From positions 1-64,000 of the forward strand of contig JASWJB010000244.1 in NCBI GenBank assembly GCA_032433595.1: 64,000 nucleotides of DNA. The letters are read 5' to 3'. Of the stretch, positions 20,786 through 31,985 are shown piece by piece. The translations under genes and the position numbers were made by a program. Positions within the stretch are counted from its first letter, which is position 1, and each line of letters starts with the position of its first letter. Source of the DNA: Conoideocrella luteorostrata. Lineage: Eukaryota > Ascomycota > Sordariomycetes > Hypocreales > Clavicipitaceae. Below the pieces are notes generated by a model. That model had not been told where the DNA came from, did not search any database, and was given only the letters and a program-made list of their open reading frames with translations.

Positions 20786-21935
20786 ACCCAAGGCGAACGC
20801 CGCGGACGTTGCGGGCAATTAGGTGGGAAGTCTAAAGGTGCAATCGCGTAGATGTAATGGATTTCTATTGGCTCACTGGCTTGGTGTTGACATGGCAAGT
20901 GCTGGCGCAGGCGTTAAGGTCTCGGTTAGGAGTGCCAGGCAAAGCCAATCTCAATCTCAATTTCACGTACACGTCACTCATCGGGGTGGGATGGAAATGA
21001 GAGAAGTAGACAAGTCAATCAAGACTGCCCGAGATTTCTCTCAACACGTACTGCACGCAAACTATGATGAATTCAGGGTTTGGCCTGAACGACACAGTCA
21101 GTGTAGTGAAGGTCACGAGCGCAAGCACGAACCTTGATGTTCATTGTTGTTGCTTATTGTACTGTCATGCTGCTCATCCAAGTCCATGAGGGACAACAAT
21201 GCTCTCACTGGATGCCAGCGCTTTAAGAGATGTGCGAGTGTGGCCGACAAGAACTTGCCGGCCTAGCTGGGTGCTTTGCTTCTATGAGGTCTGGGACAAG
21301 TCAATCCCGATTTGGACTAACTGACACGTGTTTGTTCAAATCGTCTATGTACCTTCACGGGGCGGCAACGGCGCAAGCTCATGATAGAGCCTGAACAGAT
21401 GTCGTACTACCCAGCAAAAGATGATGATGTATTTTCTATTCCTAACAGCAGTCTTTGCTGATCGGCTCCATCATGCTGGGAATCACGGACACATCCTTTG
21501 CATGTTTACCCGCGTGCTCCGTACTGTCCGTGTCCCGACCCCAAGACGTGCGATGGGAGAGTCCTGGTGTCGCACGGATCCGCACCGCGATACGTCACAT
21601 GCGCCCCGTGTAGAATTGAAGGAAATCCCGCGGAAGCAATTGAATTGTACGATGAGCGGAAATAGACAACAATAGTGGGCACGGGTGTGACCAGCGTAAC
21701 ATACTGGCGGACAACCCTCAGGGACAATGGATCCTACGAGCGACCATGGCGAAAATGTAGTAGTAAAAGACATGGCATCAATGTCAGTCAGATGGTTGGT
21801 TGCCTGGCCACATTTGGGCAGTGTCTCAAGGACGCGACACAACGAACTGCCTGGTCCGCTTTGTCAGTCGCTGGACTGGACCACAACCTGGGACGACGTC
21901 AGTGTTGCAAGGCTCGCAGGGCGGCCTGAGCCTGC
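20786..21935. other. Intergenic with repeat R3 copy b
   Basis: No supported gene. 21018-21155 is the inverted partner of the MITE-like repeat at 11935-12160. The remainder shows nothing recognisable. Confidence 0.5.
21018..21155 (-). repeat. Dispersed repeat R3, copy b
   Basis: The reverse strand matches 11935-12050: AAGGTTCGTGCTTGCGCTCGTGAC, then a variable part, then TTGAGAGAAATCTC. This copy keeps only one of the inverted arms clearly. Confidence 0.7.
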
Positions 21936-22347
21936 TTGAAAGAGCGAAAACGAAAACTTTCTAGAGCGGCGTTGGCAAACAGTATGCAGGTGTTACAGCG
22001 ACAATTGGGGCATGGGGCCGAACAGGCAGATGGACAGCGCCAGGAGGCGGAAAGAGATGGGAACACAGGTGTGACGGGTTATTGGCGCATTTACAGCGGC
22101 AAGAGAAGTTTTTTTTTTCAGAGTGGCAACAGAAGTTGTCAGACCATCAACAGAAGTGGTCAGAGCGGGAACAAAAGGTTTCAGAGCAGCGGGAACAGTC
22201 CGGGAAACAGCACAGCTAGCTTACAAGAATGATTGAGGAGAAAGAGAAGGTGATTAAAGAGCAAACAAACAGCACGGCTTGGACACCTCTTGAGCAAAGT
22301 ACCACCACCGCTCCGAGCGAGAGAATGCTCATCTCCGACAGCAGATG
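21936..22347 (+). pseudogene. Coiled-coil gene remnant
   Basis: In a frame that opens near 22110 the plus strand reads FFSEWQQKLSDHQQKWSERE, QKVSEQREQSGKQ, a stop, then MIEEKEKVIKEQTNS and a short tail to a stop at 22347. Regular Gln/Glu/Lys heptads suggest a long coiled coil. No family can be named, and upstream frames do not extend it, so it is probably the decayed end of a gene. Confidence 0.4.
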
Positions 22348-22919
22348 AGTAGTTAAAGCCAAAGAGCTGGACCGTGGCGAAATGCAGCGTTGCGCCATAG
22401 ATGCGCACTTGGAAAATATCCCTCCCTCCGGAGCTACCATGTGGCATTTACGCTTAATGTCTGTCAGTCAGGCGTATGTATGTGTATATGCCTTGCCACA
22501 TAAGTGACTGATGGCTCTGAGACTCGTCCGCGCTGCCGCCGGAGGGAGACACACGAGTGCGCGTGCTCTGTGTGCAACTGCAACTGCAACTGCAACTGAT
22601 GCAGAAATGTCGCTGGAACGGTGACACTGGCATCATCGGTGTGTAAATTTTATGCAGAGACGGGTCGGTCGAGAAGATCTGATGTGCATCTATTTGGTGG
22701 AGGCGACATTGTTGAACACACAAGTTTCTTGCAGGTACTAACTCGGAGCGAGCAGGGATGTGCAGTATTCTCCTCACCATGACAGCTCATCCGCAAGAGT
22801 CTGAGCCCATCTCTTTGGCGACCGCAAGGCTCACTCTTCGTGAACCGGGCAGGGGGAGGGGGAGTGTCGCAGCGAATTAGAGGTCGCACCAGTAAGGGGT
22901 ACTTATTCTGTCCGCTAAT
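22348..22919. other. Intergenic, nothing recognised
   Basis: No gene. A short CAACTG tandem run (about 22573-22598) is present. Confidence 0.5.
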
Positions 22920-23400
22920 CTATACTAGAATAGAAGTCCCCGTGAGCCTGTGTGCTACAAAAGAGACACATTGCACGTGGCACAGCTCTGCCTGCAGAAC
23001 GGTACGCGGTGTTTCAGAGCACCATCCAAGCTTACTACTCTCCGTACGCCGCCCGTGAGGACAGGCAATCTTTGCAGCAAGGAATATGGACCGCTGTCCC
23101 TCGTTTGTGACGAAATTAATATTTGCCCCATTTATCAATCAAGAACTGACCGTGTCCGTATGTCCGTTCACGGCCGCAGCGCACAGTGTCGTAATGCCAT
23201 GAAGCACAGAGTCGACATTTTACCTTGAAGTCGATGATAAGAATGCTCACAAAATTTGCCCTTCCGCGCTGTGCGGCCATGTGGAGGTGCGTCGAGAGCG
23301 ATGTTTCAGAACCAGCAAATCCTTCCAGCCACGCCCCATCCCAGAAGGTGCACCTGTTGGAATACCTCGTCAAGCGTACGAACAAAGGTCGCGTGGTCAC
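22920..23400 (-). pseudogene. Ankyrin-repeat protein pseudogene
   Basis: On the minus strand, ankyrin-type units can be read with frame changes: THLHMAAQRGRANFVSILI (about 23295-23240), GITTLCAAAVNGHTDTVSS, then a stop (TGA) and LINGANINFVTNEG, SIFLAAK (23205-23065). The TPLHxAAxxGH and LLxxGANxN signatures are clear. Ankyrin repeats mediate protein binding. No partner domain survives. The in-frame TGA falls inside the repeat helix, so the copy is dead. Confidence 0.7.
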
Positions 23401-23515
23401 TCACCCTAGCACGCCTCTCTTAGACAGACCTGAATAAACTGAATTGTTTTGCACATTGTTTTGCTTCACCTACCGGTATCGATACCCTCGTCACCCGAAG
23501 CCCCTGTGCTTCCCA

Positions 23516-23537
23516 CAGTGCAAATTAATTTGCACTG
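23516..23537. repeat. Perfect 22-bp palindrome at the end of repeat R2 copy b
   Basis: CAGTGCAAATT followed directly by its own reverse complement AATTTGCACTG. It sits at the edge of the R2 homology, so it may be two abutting terminal inverted repeats. Confidence 0.9.
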
Positions 23538-23725
23538 ATGGGAAGAGCTGTGTTACAGTGATGATGGAGGGAAAATTCCTCGTCTGCCGGCCCTGTCTAA
23601 ATCCCCCTATGAATACCCCTACAATCTTAGACACGCCTGTCTTGAATTCTTGCCTCAGGCCCAGCGGCCACGTATCCTTTCTCTCACAGCCCGTGTATCC
23701 ACACATCCGCTCCACACACACCCGT
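23520..23725 (-). repeat. Dispersed repeat R2, copy b
   Basis: The reverse strand matches 1795-2010. Shared runs are GATACGTGGCC, CTGGGCCTGAG, TCCATCATCAC and AACACAGCTCTTCCCATC. The peptide reading DGKSCV-VMME-FLV-RP-NPP is kept in both copies, which hints that the repeat once coded for protein on this strand. Confidence 0.75.
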
Positions 23726-23769
23726 GTAATCCAACACACCCCCTTAGATAGGCCACATCGTGAGTTATC

Positions 23770-23890
23770 TACAGCATCAAATTCAGGTAGTTCTTGGTGT
23801 TTTCTTCAGCATCAAATTCTGGTATTTTCTGGTATTTTCTTTAGCATCAAATTCAGGTATTTCCTGGTGTTTTGTTTTCTTCAGCATGCG
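23770..23890. repeat. Tandem repeat of about 40-45 bp
   Basis: Three imperfect units of TTCAGCATCAAATTC(A/T)GGTA(T/G)TT(C/T)(C/T)TGGTGTTTTCT. Non-coding. Confidence 0.75.
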
Positions 23891-23963
23891 TAGAGCCTCT
23901 GGTTCCTCGTCAATTTTGGTCCCCTCGGGTCGCTAACCTCGAGAGCCTCATGATCTATTCTCC

Positions 23964-24522
23964 CTAGAAAGGTCGTCTATTTTGACCTTCTAGATAGCTA
24001 GTCTTAGAAGTCTTAAAGTCGCTTATTCTAGTTGAATTGCCTTGCGCGGCTGCCTCTAGTATCTTGCTAGAATTAAATATATTTAGTCTTTTCTGAAGAA
24101 CCTTATCTCGGGCATCCTCGAGCAACTGCTCTGGGGATATCCGATGTCTAATATCTTCCCTGTGTAGCTGTTCGATGAATACGGCATGATTAGCCTTTAG
24201 GAGTGACTTCGTTAGACCATGAGCTATTATATCCGTTGTCTGTACCCATTGCACACGAATTTGGTCGTCTTGTATCTCTTACCGCAGTTAGTAATGATAG
24301 ATATTCACATGGCGTAGCTTCGTCAATAGCTTAATGGACTTGTTAGTCACTAGCCGGATTGTCTGCTAGTTATCGCATTCTAGTACTACTAGTCTTGTTA
24401 GCCTGGCCATTCTGGTATTCAAGGAATCAAGCATTCTGCCAGTAAATATCATTTGTTTCGCTGCATTCAATAATGCTAGAAGCTCCAATTTAGTACTTGA
24501 TGTTGTGACGGTTGCTTGCTTC
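23964..24522 (-). mobile_element. Ty1/copia retrotransposon relic (RNase H end)
   Basis: Read on the minus strand from 24522: QATVTTSSTKLELLALLNAA, then VVLECDN-stop-QTIRLV, KLLTKLRHVNIYHY-stop-LR, EIQDDQIRVQWVQTTDIIAH and GLTKSLLKANHAVFIEQL. This is the order of the copia RNase H domain, ending with the (A)DGLTK motif (here HGLTK). The stop in DN-stop-QT is CAG to TAG, as expected for RIP. The upstream part is cut off at 24523 by an LTR-like sequence in the opposite orientation. The element is inactive. Confidence 0.8.
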
Positions 24523-24616
24523 TGTTGCGCTATGTGCCTTTACATAGATATGAGGCAAAAGAGCAATTTGCAACAGTGGCAATCGGCAGGAATAGACGGA
24601 TTTAATGAAGAGACTA
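24523..24616 (+). mobile_element. LTR-like element, family B, copy 2
   Basis: Starts TGTTGCGCTATGTGCC on the plus strand and shares AGAGCAATTTGCAACAGTGG and a GATTTAATGAA-type stretch with the minus strand of 7431-7340. It begins exactly where the copia RNase H reading ends, so it inserted into that element. Its far end cannot be found by eye. Confidence 0.6.
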
Positions 24617-24984
24617 AAAAGTGATGAATTCTGATAATGATGAAAATGATCCCCTCGGAATAGCACTACAATCCTTCTATATAATTCTTTAGCAGCTGGA
24701 ACCTTGGCTCGTGTTTTAGTTGCCTTAGGCCTCTGTTCCGCTGCATCGTGCCACCATTTTCCACTGTCGTACGATTCTAGCTAATACGGGGCCTCGGTTA
24801 TTTCCGAAGGCGCTACTCTAATCTCAACAACAGTAGGTTCTATGGATCAAAAGGGAGCCGGGGAAAAGGAATAAACAGGTTGGAAGCTAGGTGCGAATCA
24901 ATTGTCCTATGTCCTAGATTCCCGAGTAGCTACGGAGTATAGTTAGCCATCCGAGGACCGTTTATAGCGATGTACCATTCCATG
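24617..24984. other. Intergenic, possibly the rest of a nested LTR element
   Basis: Nothing coding is recognised. It contains one TACGGAGTA motif (24929). Confidence 0.4.
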
Positions 24985-25879
24985 GCCACTACTGTCCGCA
25001 GCTAAATGACTTCATACCCGATGCGGAGCAAATCAACTCCAGCATGCCAGAATCAATCGACTACTGGCTTTCTGTGCTATCTCGGTGTACCGTCTCCAAC
25101 CGGATTTACGGGAACGATACAGGCGGCCGGACGTGTTCGGACTCGGCAGCGTGATTATCAAGTCCACGCACTTGAAGCATCTCGACCGTCGAGACTATTC
25201 GCTTGCCGACGCAAACGAGGTGGCGGCGACATCGCTCGCCAGAACAGTGCTCAGGGGCATCCCAGTACCGCGTATTTACTTTGCTGATAAGGTATGCATG
25301 CATGTATCTAAGTATGTATGTATGTCGTTCTTTCTTTTTAGTTCGGGCTGTCCTGATGCTAATTCATTCGGTACCCAGCTTAACGGCATGTGTCCTCGTG
25401 CAGAAGAGAATCCCGGGGGTGGGATTAAACATGGCCTGGCAGAACTGTGGGAGAAGGTGTCTTTCAAGGACCAAGCAAGCGAAATTCTCCGAAAGTTGCA
25501 TACCATCAAGCCGCCGGCCACGGCCGAAATGGGACCGTCCTGCGTTGTTCCCGACTCTAGTCCAATAGACAATCAAGGAATTCAACGACTGGAACGGGAC
25601 ATTCTTTTTTCTACTACGCATGCTGCTGCCGCTGGCAACCAAGCCGACTTAAGCTTCATGCATAATGACTTGTCGCGATCCAAATGCATCGTCAACGACG
25701 GCAAGATCGTCGCTGTGGTCGACTGGAAGATGGCTGGCTTCTTCGGCTGGAAGACGGCGAGTGATGTCCAAGTCCGCATCAGAAGTCCCCGGCGGGAGAA
25801 CTACGCACATCTAAACCTGCCTGAATTGTTCCTCGAGGACATTTTGTTTTGGAATGACTTGTACAGCGAGCAGCTTTGA
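24985..25879 (+). pseudogene. APH-like phosphotransferase pseudogene 1
   Basis: Pieces in order on the plus strand: INSSMPESIDYWLSVLSR (about 25035), VFGLGSVIIKSTHL (25130), IPVPRIYFADK (25258), a likely intron (GTATGC...TTTTTAG), VLVQKRIPGVGLNMAWQ (about 25395), SFKDQASEILRKLHTIKPPA (25463), FMHNDLSRSKCIVNDGKIVA (25656), VVDWKMAGFFGWKTA, and FWNDLY before the stop at 25879. This is the aminoglycoside-phosphotransferase/choline-kinase fold with its HxDL catalytic loop and the DW metal site. In fungi such genes form large families with unknown substrates. At least three frame changes (near 25125, 25390 and 25437) break it. The C-terminal half alone stays open for over 130 codons, so decay is probably recent. 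Confidence 0.8.
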
Positions 25880-26851
25880 TCGCAATATGTATGCTATTGC
25901 TGCGGCACTTCCAACGCGGGCTGCCCGGCGGAAGCATCTCAGCTTCTTATGGGATGTTTAAAATGATAACAGACGGCCGGGAAGCAAATCGTACGCGATG
26001 CATTTGACCATCGACCAGCCACGGCGGCAAACGTTTGTTCCGGTCGAAAAAGTCGTCTGGTCAGGGACCAAGTCTGCTAGTACAGATGGATGGATTTCTA
26101 CTGACACCTCTCCGACCATACAATAGTTCGAGGTGAATTACGAATACAGGCTTGATCATGAAAGCATCTGGATATGGAAGCCTCTGGAGTGTTTCCTGTG
26201 AGGACTATCCGTATACTTGCCATCTACTCGTTGCTCGTCGTAGTGCCATTTGTTCCACGAGTCGGTGTGAGCTGTTTCGGTCCCGTCATCTCCCAATGCG
26301 TTTTACTCTTCACTCCCTCGCCAGATTGCGCCCGAGACCATTGCCAACCATATATAACCCAAACCTCATCTATCCAATCTCAAACCAGAACAGCATCAAG
26401 CACGAGCCATTATTATCCCCGTGCTAGCTATATTTGTTGCAAAACGTCCACCGAACGGCCTCCCCATGAGACAGGAAATAGACAGAACGGATGATATAAT
26501 TCTGTTCCATGCCAACATGGTTTCCATTCTGGTGTGGTGCGCTCAATACTGTTACTTGCGTGCAAAATCGCTAGATAGGTGGGTGGACGAGTCATTCATG
26601 CAAGTGAGACGTGTGGGCACACGAAGAGCTACTCTTTCTTCTGCAGCTAGATTCAGCATCAATTCAACACCAACAATAAAACCAAGAATAAATCCTATTC
26701 TACTTGCCCCTTCAGCACGCAACGCTCGCCACCGCTCAAAGGCGGCAGCATCACTAAAAGGCACTGCTAAATAACAAGCAATAGCATCCAACGTTCCTTC
26801 TTGAATGGCCGGTTTGTTTCGACATGAGCCCTCGATCAGATGACACTTCTC
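25880..26851. other. Intergenic, no supported gene
   Basis: Short open frames on both strands show no recognisable motif. The 3' end of the secreted-protein gene lies at its right border. Confidence 0.5.
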
Positions 26852-28488
26852 TCAAGGCTTGAATGGCAGCCACTTATCAAAAGTGTTTTTGTTGGCGGTA
26901 TGCCTTGCAACCCCGAGATTAATCCACTTGCCAGTACTTTGGTCTTGTCCAAAGCTAAGAAAGGATTGTTGTCAGTACGTCAAGGGTGGCTCCAAAGGAT
27001 GATTGATCTGCTGGACTCACATGTATCGGTCGGCCCCTCGATTCTTCGACGCCCAGTTCGCGGCTTGAGAATTTGTAGCATCTACTTCTCTGAGCTGGCT
27101 ATACTTGTTTGTAATACCAGCAAACAATTGTCTTTCACTATTTGTCACCCCTCCACGGAAAACCTTGACATTGCCACCTTGGGGAAATATGTTAGTTTTT
27201 TTTTTTTTTTTTTAGCAAAACGCTAGAAAACACTTCTCTTGTGCTCACCTCCCAATTTGCCGTTCACTTGTTGATCTGCAATTGTTCTATCACTTGGTCT
27301 GTAATCAGCATCTTTGAAAGACGGCGGGGGTCCCGAAGAGCCTCGCGACGGTCCCGGTCGACCTGATTCGTTCGAAGCGCCCTCACCCTCGCCTTTGACA
27401 TCCCCGGAGATGGTCTGTTCCTGGCTCGTCCAATATTCGTCACCTTTTTTGTTAATCTCGTTTGCCTCGATCGGGGGAGTACCATCATTACCTCCAGTGG
27501 TTGTTGCACCACCGACAGGAGGTTTGGCGCTTGCATTATCCTCAGTCTTTGCAGTGTCCTCGGTCTGTGCAGTATCTTCTGTCTTTTGAGTATCTTCAGT
27601 TTTTGGACTATCTTTTGCAGTACTCTCTGCAGTACTCTCTGCAGTACTCTCTGCAGTGTCCTCTGAGGCTCCTTCTGCAGCTCCTTCTGCAGCTCCCTCT
27701 GCAGCTCCCTCTGCAACAGTACCTGCAACACCACCGGCAGCAGCACCCCCTGCTACACCTCCTACAACACCTCCTGCAATACTCCCTCCAGCACCACCAC
27801 CGAGAACAGCACCGCCGAGAACAGTACCTGCACCTATAACACCTCCGGCAATATCAGTCTTTGAAGGGCCTTCAGCCTTTGCAGGACCGTCCTCGTTTGA
27901 AGGACCCTCAGTCTTTTCAGGACTGTCCTCGTTTGCATCACTGTCACTGCTTGCATGGCCGTTGTTGCTTGTAGGACCGTCATTGTGTGCGCCATCGTCA
28001 CCGCTTGTAGGAACGTTAGGTTTTGCACCGCCTTCTTTGTCGGCGGCGTGGATTGAATTCCAATAACCGTCGCTTTCTGGTCCAGCCTCGTTTGCAATGG
28101 TTGGCTTCTCGGGTTGGGAAGCATCTACAACACCGGTGGATGCATCAATATTTGTTTGACTGGGATTTTCTTGACTGGAGTTTTCTTGACTGGGGCTTTC
28201 ATTGCTATTGTTGGCTTCAGTCTCGACTGCACCGCCATCGTCTCCATCCCGGGCAGCAAGGCGGCCACCAGGTACGTCGACATAGACAGTGTCGTCTCTA
28301 CAGTCCCCAGCCAGTAGACGAGCACAACGTTTGTCATCTGCTCTTCGGTCCCAAGCAGACACGGCGGGCCATGCAGACCGTGTGTCACCGCGGGCACCAG
28401 AGACCGAGCCAGCACGATACGCAGGAGCGGCGAGTACTGACTGCAGGGCAACAGCCTGGATAACGGCAATTGAGAGTCCAGGCCTCAT
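26852..28488 (-). CDS. Secreted low-complexity protein with a conserved-looking C-terminal domain
   Basis: Three minus-strand exons, 28488-27249, 27177-27021 and 26954-26852, join in phase to 499 residues. The introns are 71 bp (GTGAGC...CCAAG, with a long A/T tract) and 66 bp (GTGAGT...CTTAG). Residues 1-21 look like a signal peptide ending LAAPA. After a short Cys-containing part follow Ser/Asn/Gln/Glu-rich repeats (SQENPSQ-type), a Gly/Ala/Val-rich hydrophobic stretch of about 45 residues (GGVVGGVAGGAAAGGVAGT), and Ala/Glu and Thr/Glu repeats (AEGA x4, AEST x3, TEDT x4). The two small exons add a compact, normal-composition end: VFRGGVTNSERQLFAGI, TNKYSQLREVDATNSQAANW, then QSTGKWINLGVARHTANKN and a Trp-Leu-Pro tail. 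I do not recognise this end. Without splicing the frame stops right after the first donor, so a single-exon call would lose it. Confidence 0.75.
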
Positions 28489-30440
28489 GGTAAACTAATC
28501 GAGGTATAGGAAAGGGTTGCTCTGGAAATAGTGAGGAGGTTGTGAAATGAGTGGATTAAAATGAACAGCAGCGGAGGGGATGCTGAAGCTCTTTTTATAT
28601 TCGCATCTGGACTCTGCTTTCAGTGTCTGTCGTTTTTTTTTTTTTAACAATGTTAACAGTTCCTGTTTCCTAACCACCCGCAAAGCAAACGGCATCTTGA
28701 TGTCACCGCCATCCGCTGCCGACATGTGCAGTGCCTCCCTCCTTGCATGCTGATTATGCCTTGGCAAGCCAGTAAACTACTGTGGGTTCGGTTCATATAA
28801 GCGGAGTGATATAACTGTTTCGATGGCAATGGGGAACCCCAGATACGTAGCCGAATGGGCTCGAATGGCACAGTTTCAGACGAGGCAATATAGCATTGAT
28901 ACCAGTTTGACATGTATGGGCTACATAAATGTAGAATAGAAGGATAGATGGTAGAGCGTACCGTATTTTTCTGCATTACGGGTTTATACAAAGTAACATA
29001 ACGTAGCAAATAAGGCATTTTTGCTCGTCTTAAATAAAATTGAGCGAACACTTGAGGGCTGTGGGCATGTGAAGAGTGACGACCATTGCGAGCGCCTTTT
29101 GCGATGACAGACAGATCCGGGCAGCGTTATCAAGTTAAAGATGAACTTACACCTATAACTAGCGCAAATACGTCTAACGAAAATAAAACCTCTCTTCCAT
29201 TGCCTCGCTTGCAAGATCGTAGAGTGCCAGGCAACCTGATGGGCGATGGATGCCTTCAAACGCCGCAGGAAGCTTGCTCTGACCAGGTGGGTGGGTTGGA
29301 GACGGGCGATGTAGCTCTCCATACTCGGATATTTTCTGGGATCCCTAAAGAGTGTAAATTAGCCCTTTAATTCGATGATTCCGACAGGTCCGAAGTTTAC
29401 CTCAGACCGGAAGTGTAGCCTTGCGGTTCTCCACGGGATAATGTTTCAGCCTGTGCGCCAGCGCTAGAGTCAACGCTAGTAAATACAGTTAGTTACCCTG
29501 CTCTACACAGTTTCGTAAACCCAAACTAGATTCGATTTCGGGATATCAGTAGATATATATCGAACCATGATCTGACTGTTAGAGGGTAGGTAGGTTTTCA
29601 TCGGGGAAACTAGAGCGAAGCTAGCCACGATTCCGTCACATTTTATACAATCGCTCAGCAGGCTTGTTTCAAACACAAAGGTGGAGGGGGCGCTCTATGA
29701 AGTCGATGCAACCCCACGCTCAAGCTAGACTAGATGGCAATCAGGCTGCATCGATCAAACCAGGCAAACATCGCCTTCCCCAGCACTGCCACAACGAGCA
29801 GATTTTGACTGATGCACATGGGTGAGGTGGCACGGCGTCTGTGCAGCCGTTGGACCTTGTCAGAGGGACTGACTATCCAAGGGTAGAAAGCACAAGGCAC
29901 CCTTTCGTCTTTCCATGGGGGGACTTCCTGGTTCACTTTTTCTGTTTACACGGCGCAATGGCGGCGGCCCTCTATCCGCCGACCTCACCAAAACTTGGGT
30001 AGTTCATCAAGCTGTTGAGGTAACTAGTGAGCCCCTCTCGCCGTCTTTATTCAGGACAATTCGGTAGTCGATCAAGATCAGAGTTAGTGAGCCCCGTTAC
30101 TCATGTTTATTTGACGCGGCCAGAAAAGAGCAGGATATGCTTCTTCTAAGCATCTAAGCCTATCATGACAGGCATGTGAGCGGGTTCCGGGAAATAAGCA
30201 CGGGATTCATGCAGAGTAATCAAGCTTCCATGCTTCTCCCATGAAACATTGCCAACGAAAAGAGCTAGCGCGTGCGTTACGCATGAGCCATGTTTCCGAC
30301 AAAGTTTATCGGGATTTCGTGCTCAGGGCCTTCCTTGATTAGGGAATATTTCCGCAAGTTTTGTGGGGGGTTTTCTTATTCCAACCCTACTGTTTCAAAT
30401 CTAGTTATTTTTTAAATTTCCGCATTTCCGGCCCAGATAA
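28489..30440. other. Long intergenic stretch
   Basis: The first 150 bases are the promoter side of the secreted-protein gene. The rest has only short frames without motif. I see no gene, RNA or clear repeat. Confidence 0.5.
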
Positions 30441-31004
30441 CTATTCCGCAGAGGCGGGGTAGACGGCATTGAGCCCTGGCGAATTCCGAAACCGCGACCA
30501 CCACAACAACCCTGCCTGCCATTCGCGATGACTAGATATCCCTAAGGCGCTATTGCTAGCTAGGCACTCTTTCGGATCTCCGCTCAGCACTGACAGCGCG
30601 ACCATGTACATAGTCATGGTCGTCCGCCTTCCATTATCATCAATCATCATCCAGCCGGGGTTTTGGTCGAATTGCGCAACACTGGCATAATCATGAGCAT
30701 CTATGTCGTCTCCTATCAAAGCTGTTGGTCATCTAAGCTGGCCAGATCCTCGTCGAAGAAGTTAATAACGCTTTCGCGATCCAAGTCCCTCATCATCCTT
30801 CCGGCCTCGACCACGTATGTTGCCGTTGGTGACCGCGTCCACAAGCTCCATCATGCCCTTGAGCGACTCGCATTTGGCTAGTATCCGCCTGATATTGAGG
30901 AGGAAGGTCGCCAAGTGAAGAGACTCATCAGGTAGATTCTGCGGTATGATGCTGCCAAACGACTTTTGGCCGCCCGCCGGCATTCTACTTGATCCATGGT
31001 CCAC
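30441..31004 (-). pseudogene. Unidentified remnant with helical segment
   Basis: In one minus-strand frame two open pieces lie in register, separated by stops: LPDESLHLATFLLNIRRIL and SLKGMMELVDAVTNG (31000-30830), then SVAQFDQNPGWMMID (30680-30630). An alternative frame at 30790-30725 (RESVINFFDEDLASLDDQ) continues the first piece. Protein-like but not recognised. At least two stops break it. Confidence 0.4.
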
Positions 31005-31300
31005 GTGTAACTGCCTTTTTGTAAGTCATTGCACAAATATTTGCTCCCTTGCTGCTCTTTTCGGCAGCGGGCCGCAGCATTTATATGTCAATATGCTTAT
31101 CAATACGAACAATATCGCTATGGTATTACAATACTTTATCCAACTGTGCTAAAACTCACAAGAACTTTCTCTCCACTTAGCCCGTTTCATCCACAACTGC
31201 ACAGCGTAGTGTCGATGGCTTCGGTGTTATTGAGAGCCCAGCCCCAGCATCCGGGAACTCTTCAGAGCGAAGCTTTACCCTGTTCTGAGTCCCCTCGCGT

Positions 31301-31985
31301 TCATGATACAAGTCCATCGTAGAGCAGCAACTTGCCTGGGTCCGTATAAACACGCATTGCATAAGCAAGCTTCTGGTGGCAACGATTTAACAACGTCGAG
31401 GAAAGCATGTTGTCTTGTTGCATTTCAAGCTCCACCTCGGCGACCATTTGCTCATACTGCCTCCTGTCGTGACACCTCTGACGTATTTCTGGGTCCAATG
31501 GAACCCCATTTTCATCATAATTGCTTGGCGCATTCAGCTCAGTCCGCACTGCTGCGAGGAAAAGCGGTGGCTCTACCAGTTCCTAAGGCATAACGCAAGC
31601 GCCGTCCCAGTCAATTGACACTCTGTATGGCGTACTCGGGAGTCAACGAAAATATTGCTGTGGCAGAAATCCGTGTGAGGAATAGGAAACGGCCCATCGC
31701 TGTGGGTAACCAAATCAGTAGCTGCTGAGGCAGGCTGATTGGGAAACGCCTCAATAGACGTGAGGATTCTGGATCTCAGGGCGGCCAATGGGATCCTGTT
31801 GACCTCGTCAACGAACAAGGGGAAATGACTATGTCTGGCCCACGCTTTCGATAAAGTCGGTTGCTCTGCAAAACGGGCCGCCAATACCGGGGAAAGGACT
31901 AACCCCGTATTCACCGGTTGTGTCTTGCATTACCATGCCAATCAAGGGGAGACGAACCGATGCCATCTAGACCTGTGGATGGAGA
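31301..31985 (-). pseudogene. APH-like phosphotransferase pseudogene 2
   Basis: Minus-strand pieces in order: MASVRLPLIGMVMQDTTGEY (about 31960), VLAARFAEQPTLSKAWARH (about 31880), PFPIPHTDFCHSNIFVDSRV (about 31690), then after a frame change DENGVPLDPEIRQRCHDRRQ (about 31515) and AMRVYTDPGKLLLYDGL. HTDFCHSNIFVD is the APH catalytic loop (normally HxDxxxxNI), and the DWE metal motif that should follow is lost at the frame change near 31620. It is of the same fold as the remnant at 25 kb but too diverged to be a tandem copy. Confidence 0.7.

Noticed and set aside
27264..28469. Long overlapping frames in other phases of the secreted-protein gene
   Set aside because: They are shadows of its low-complexity repeats (Leu/Gln/Arg runs) and lack starts, introns or motifs.
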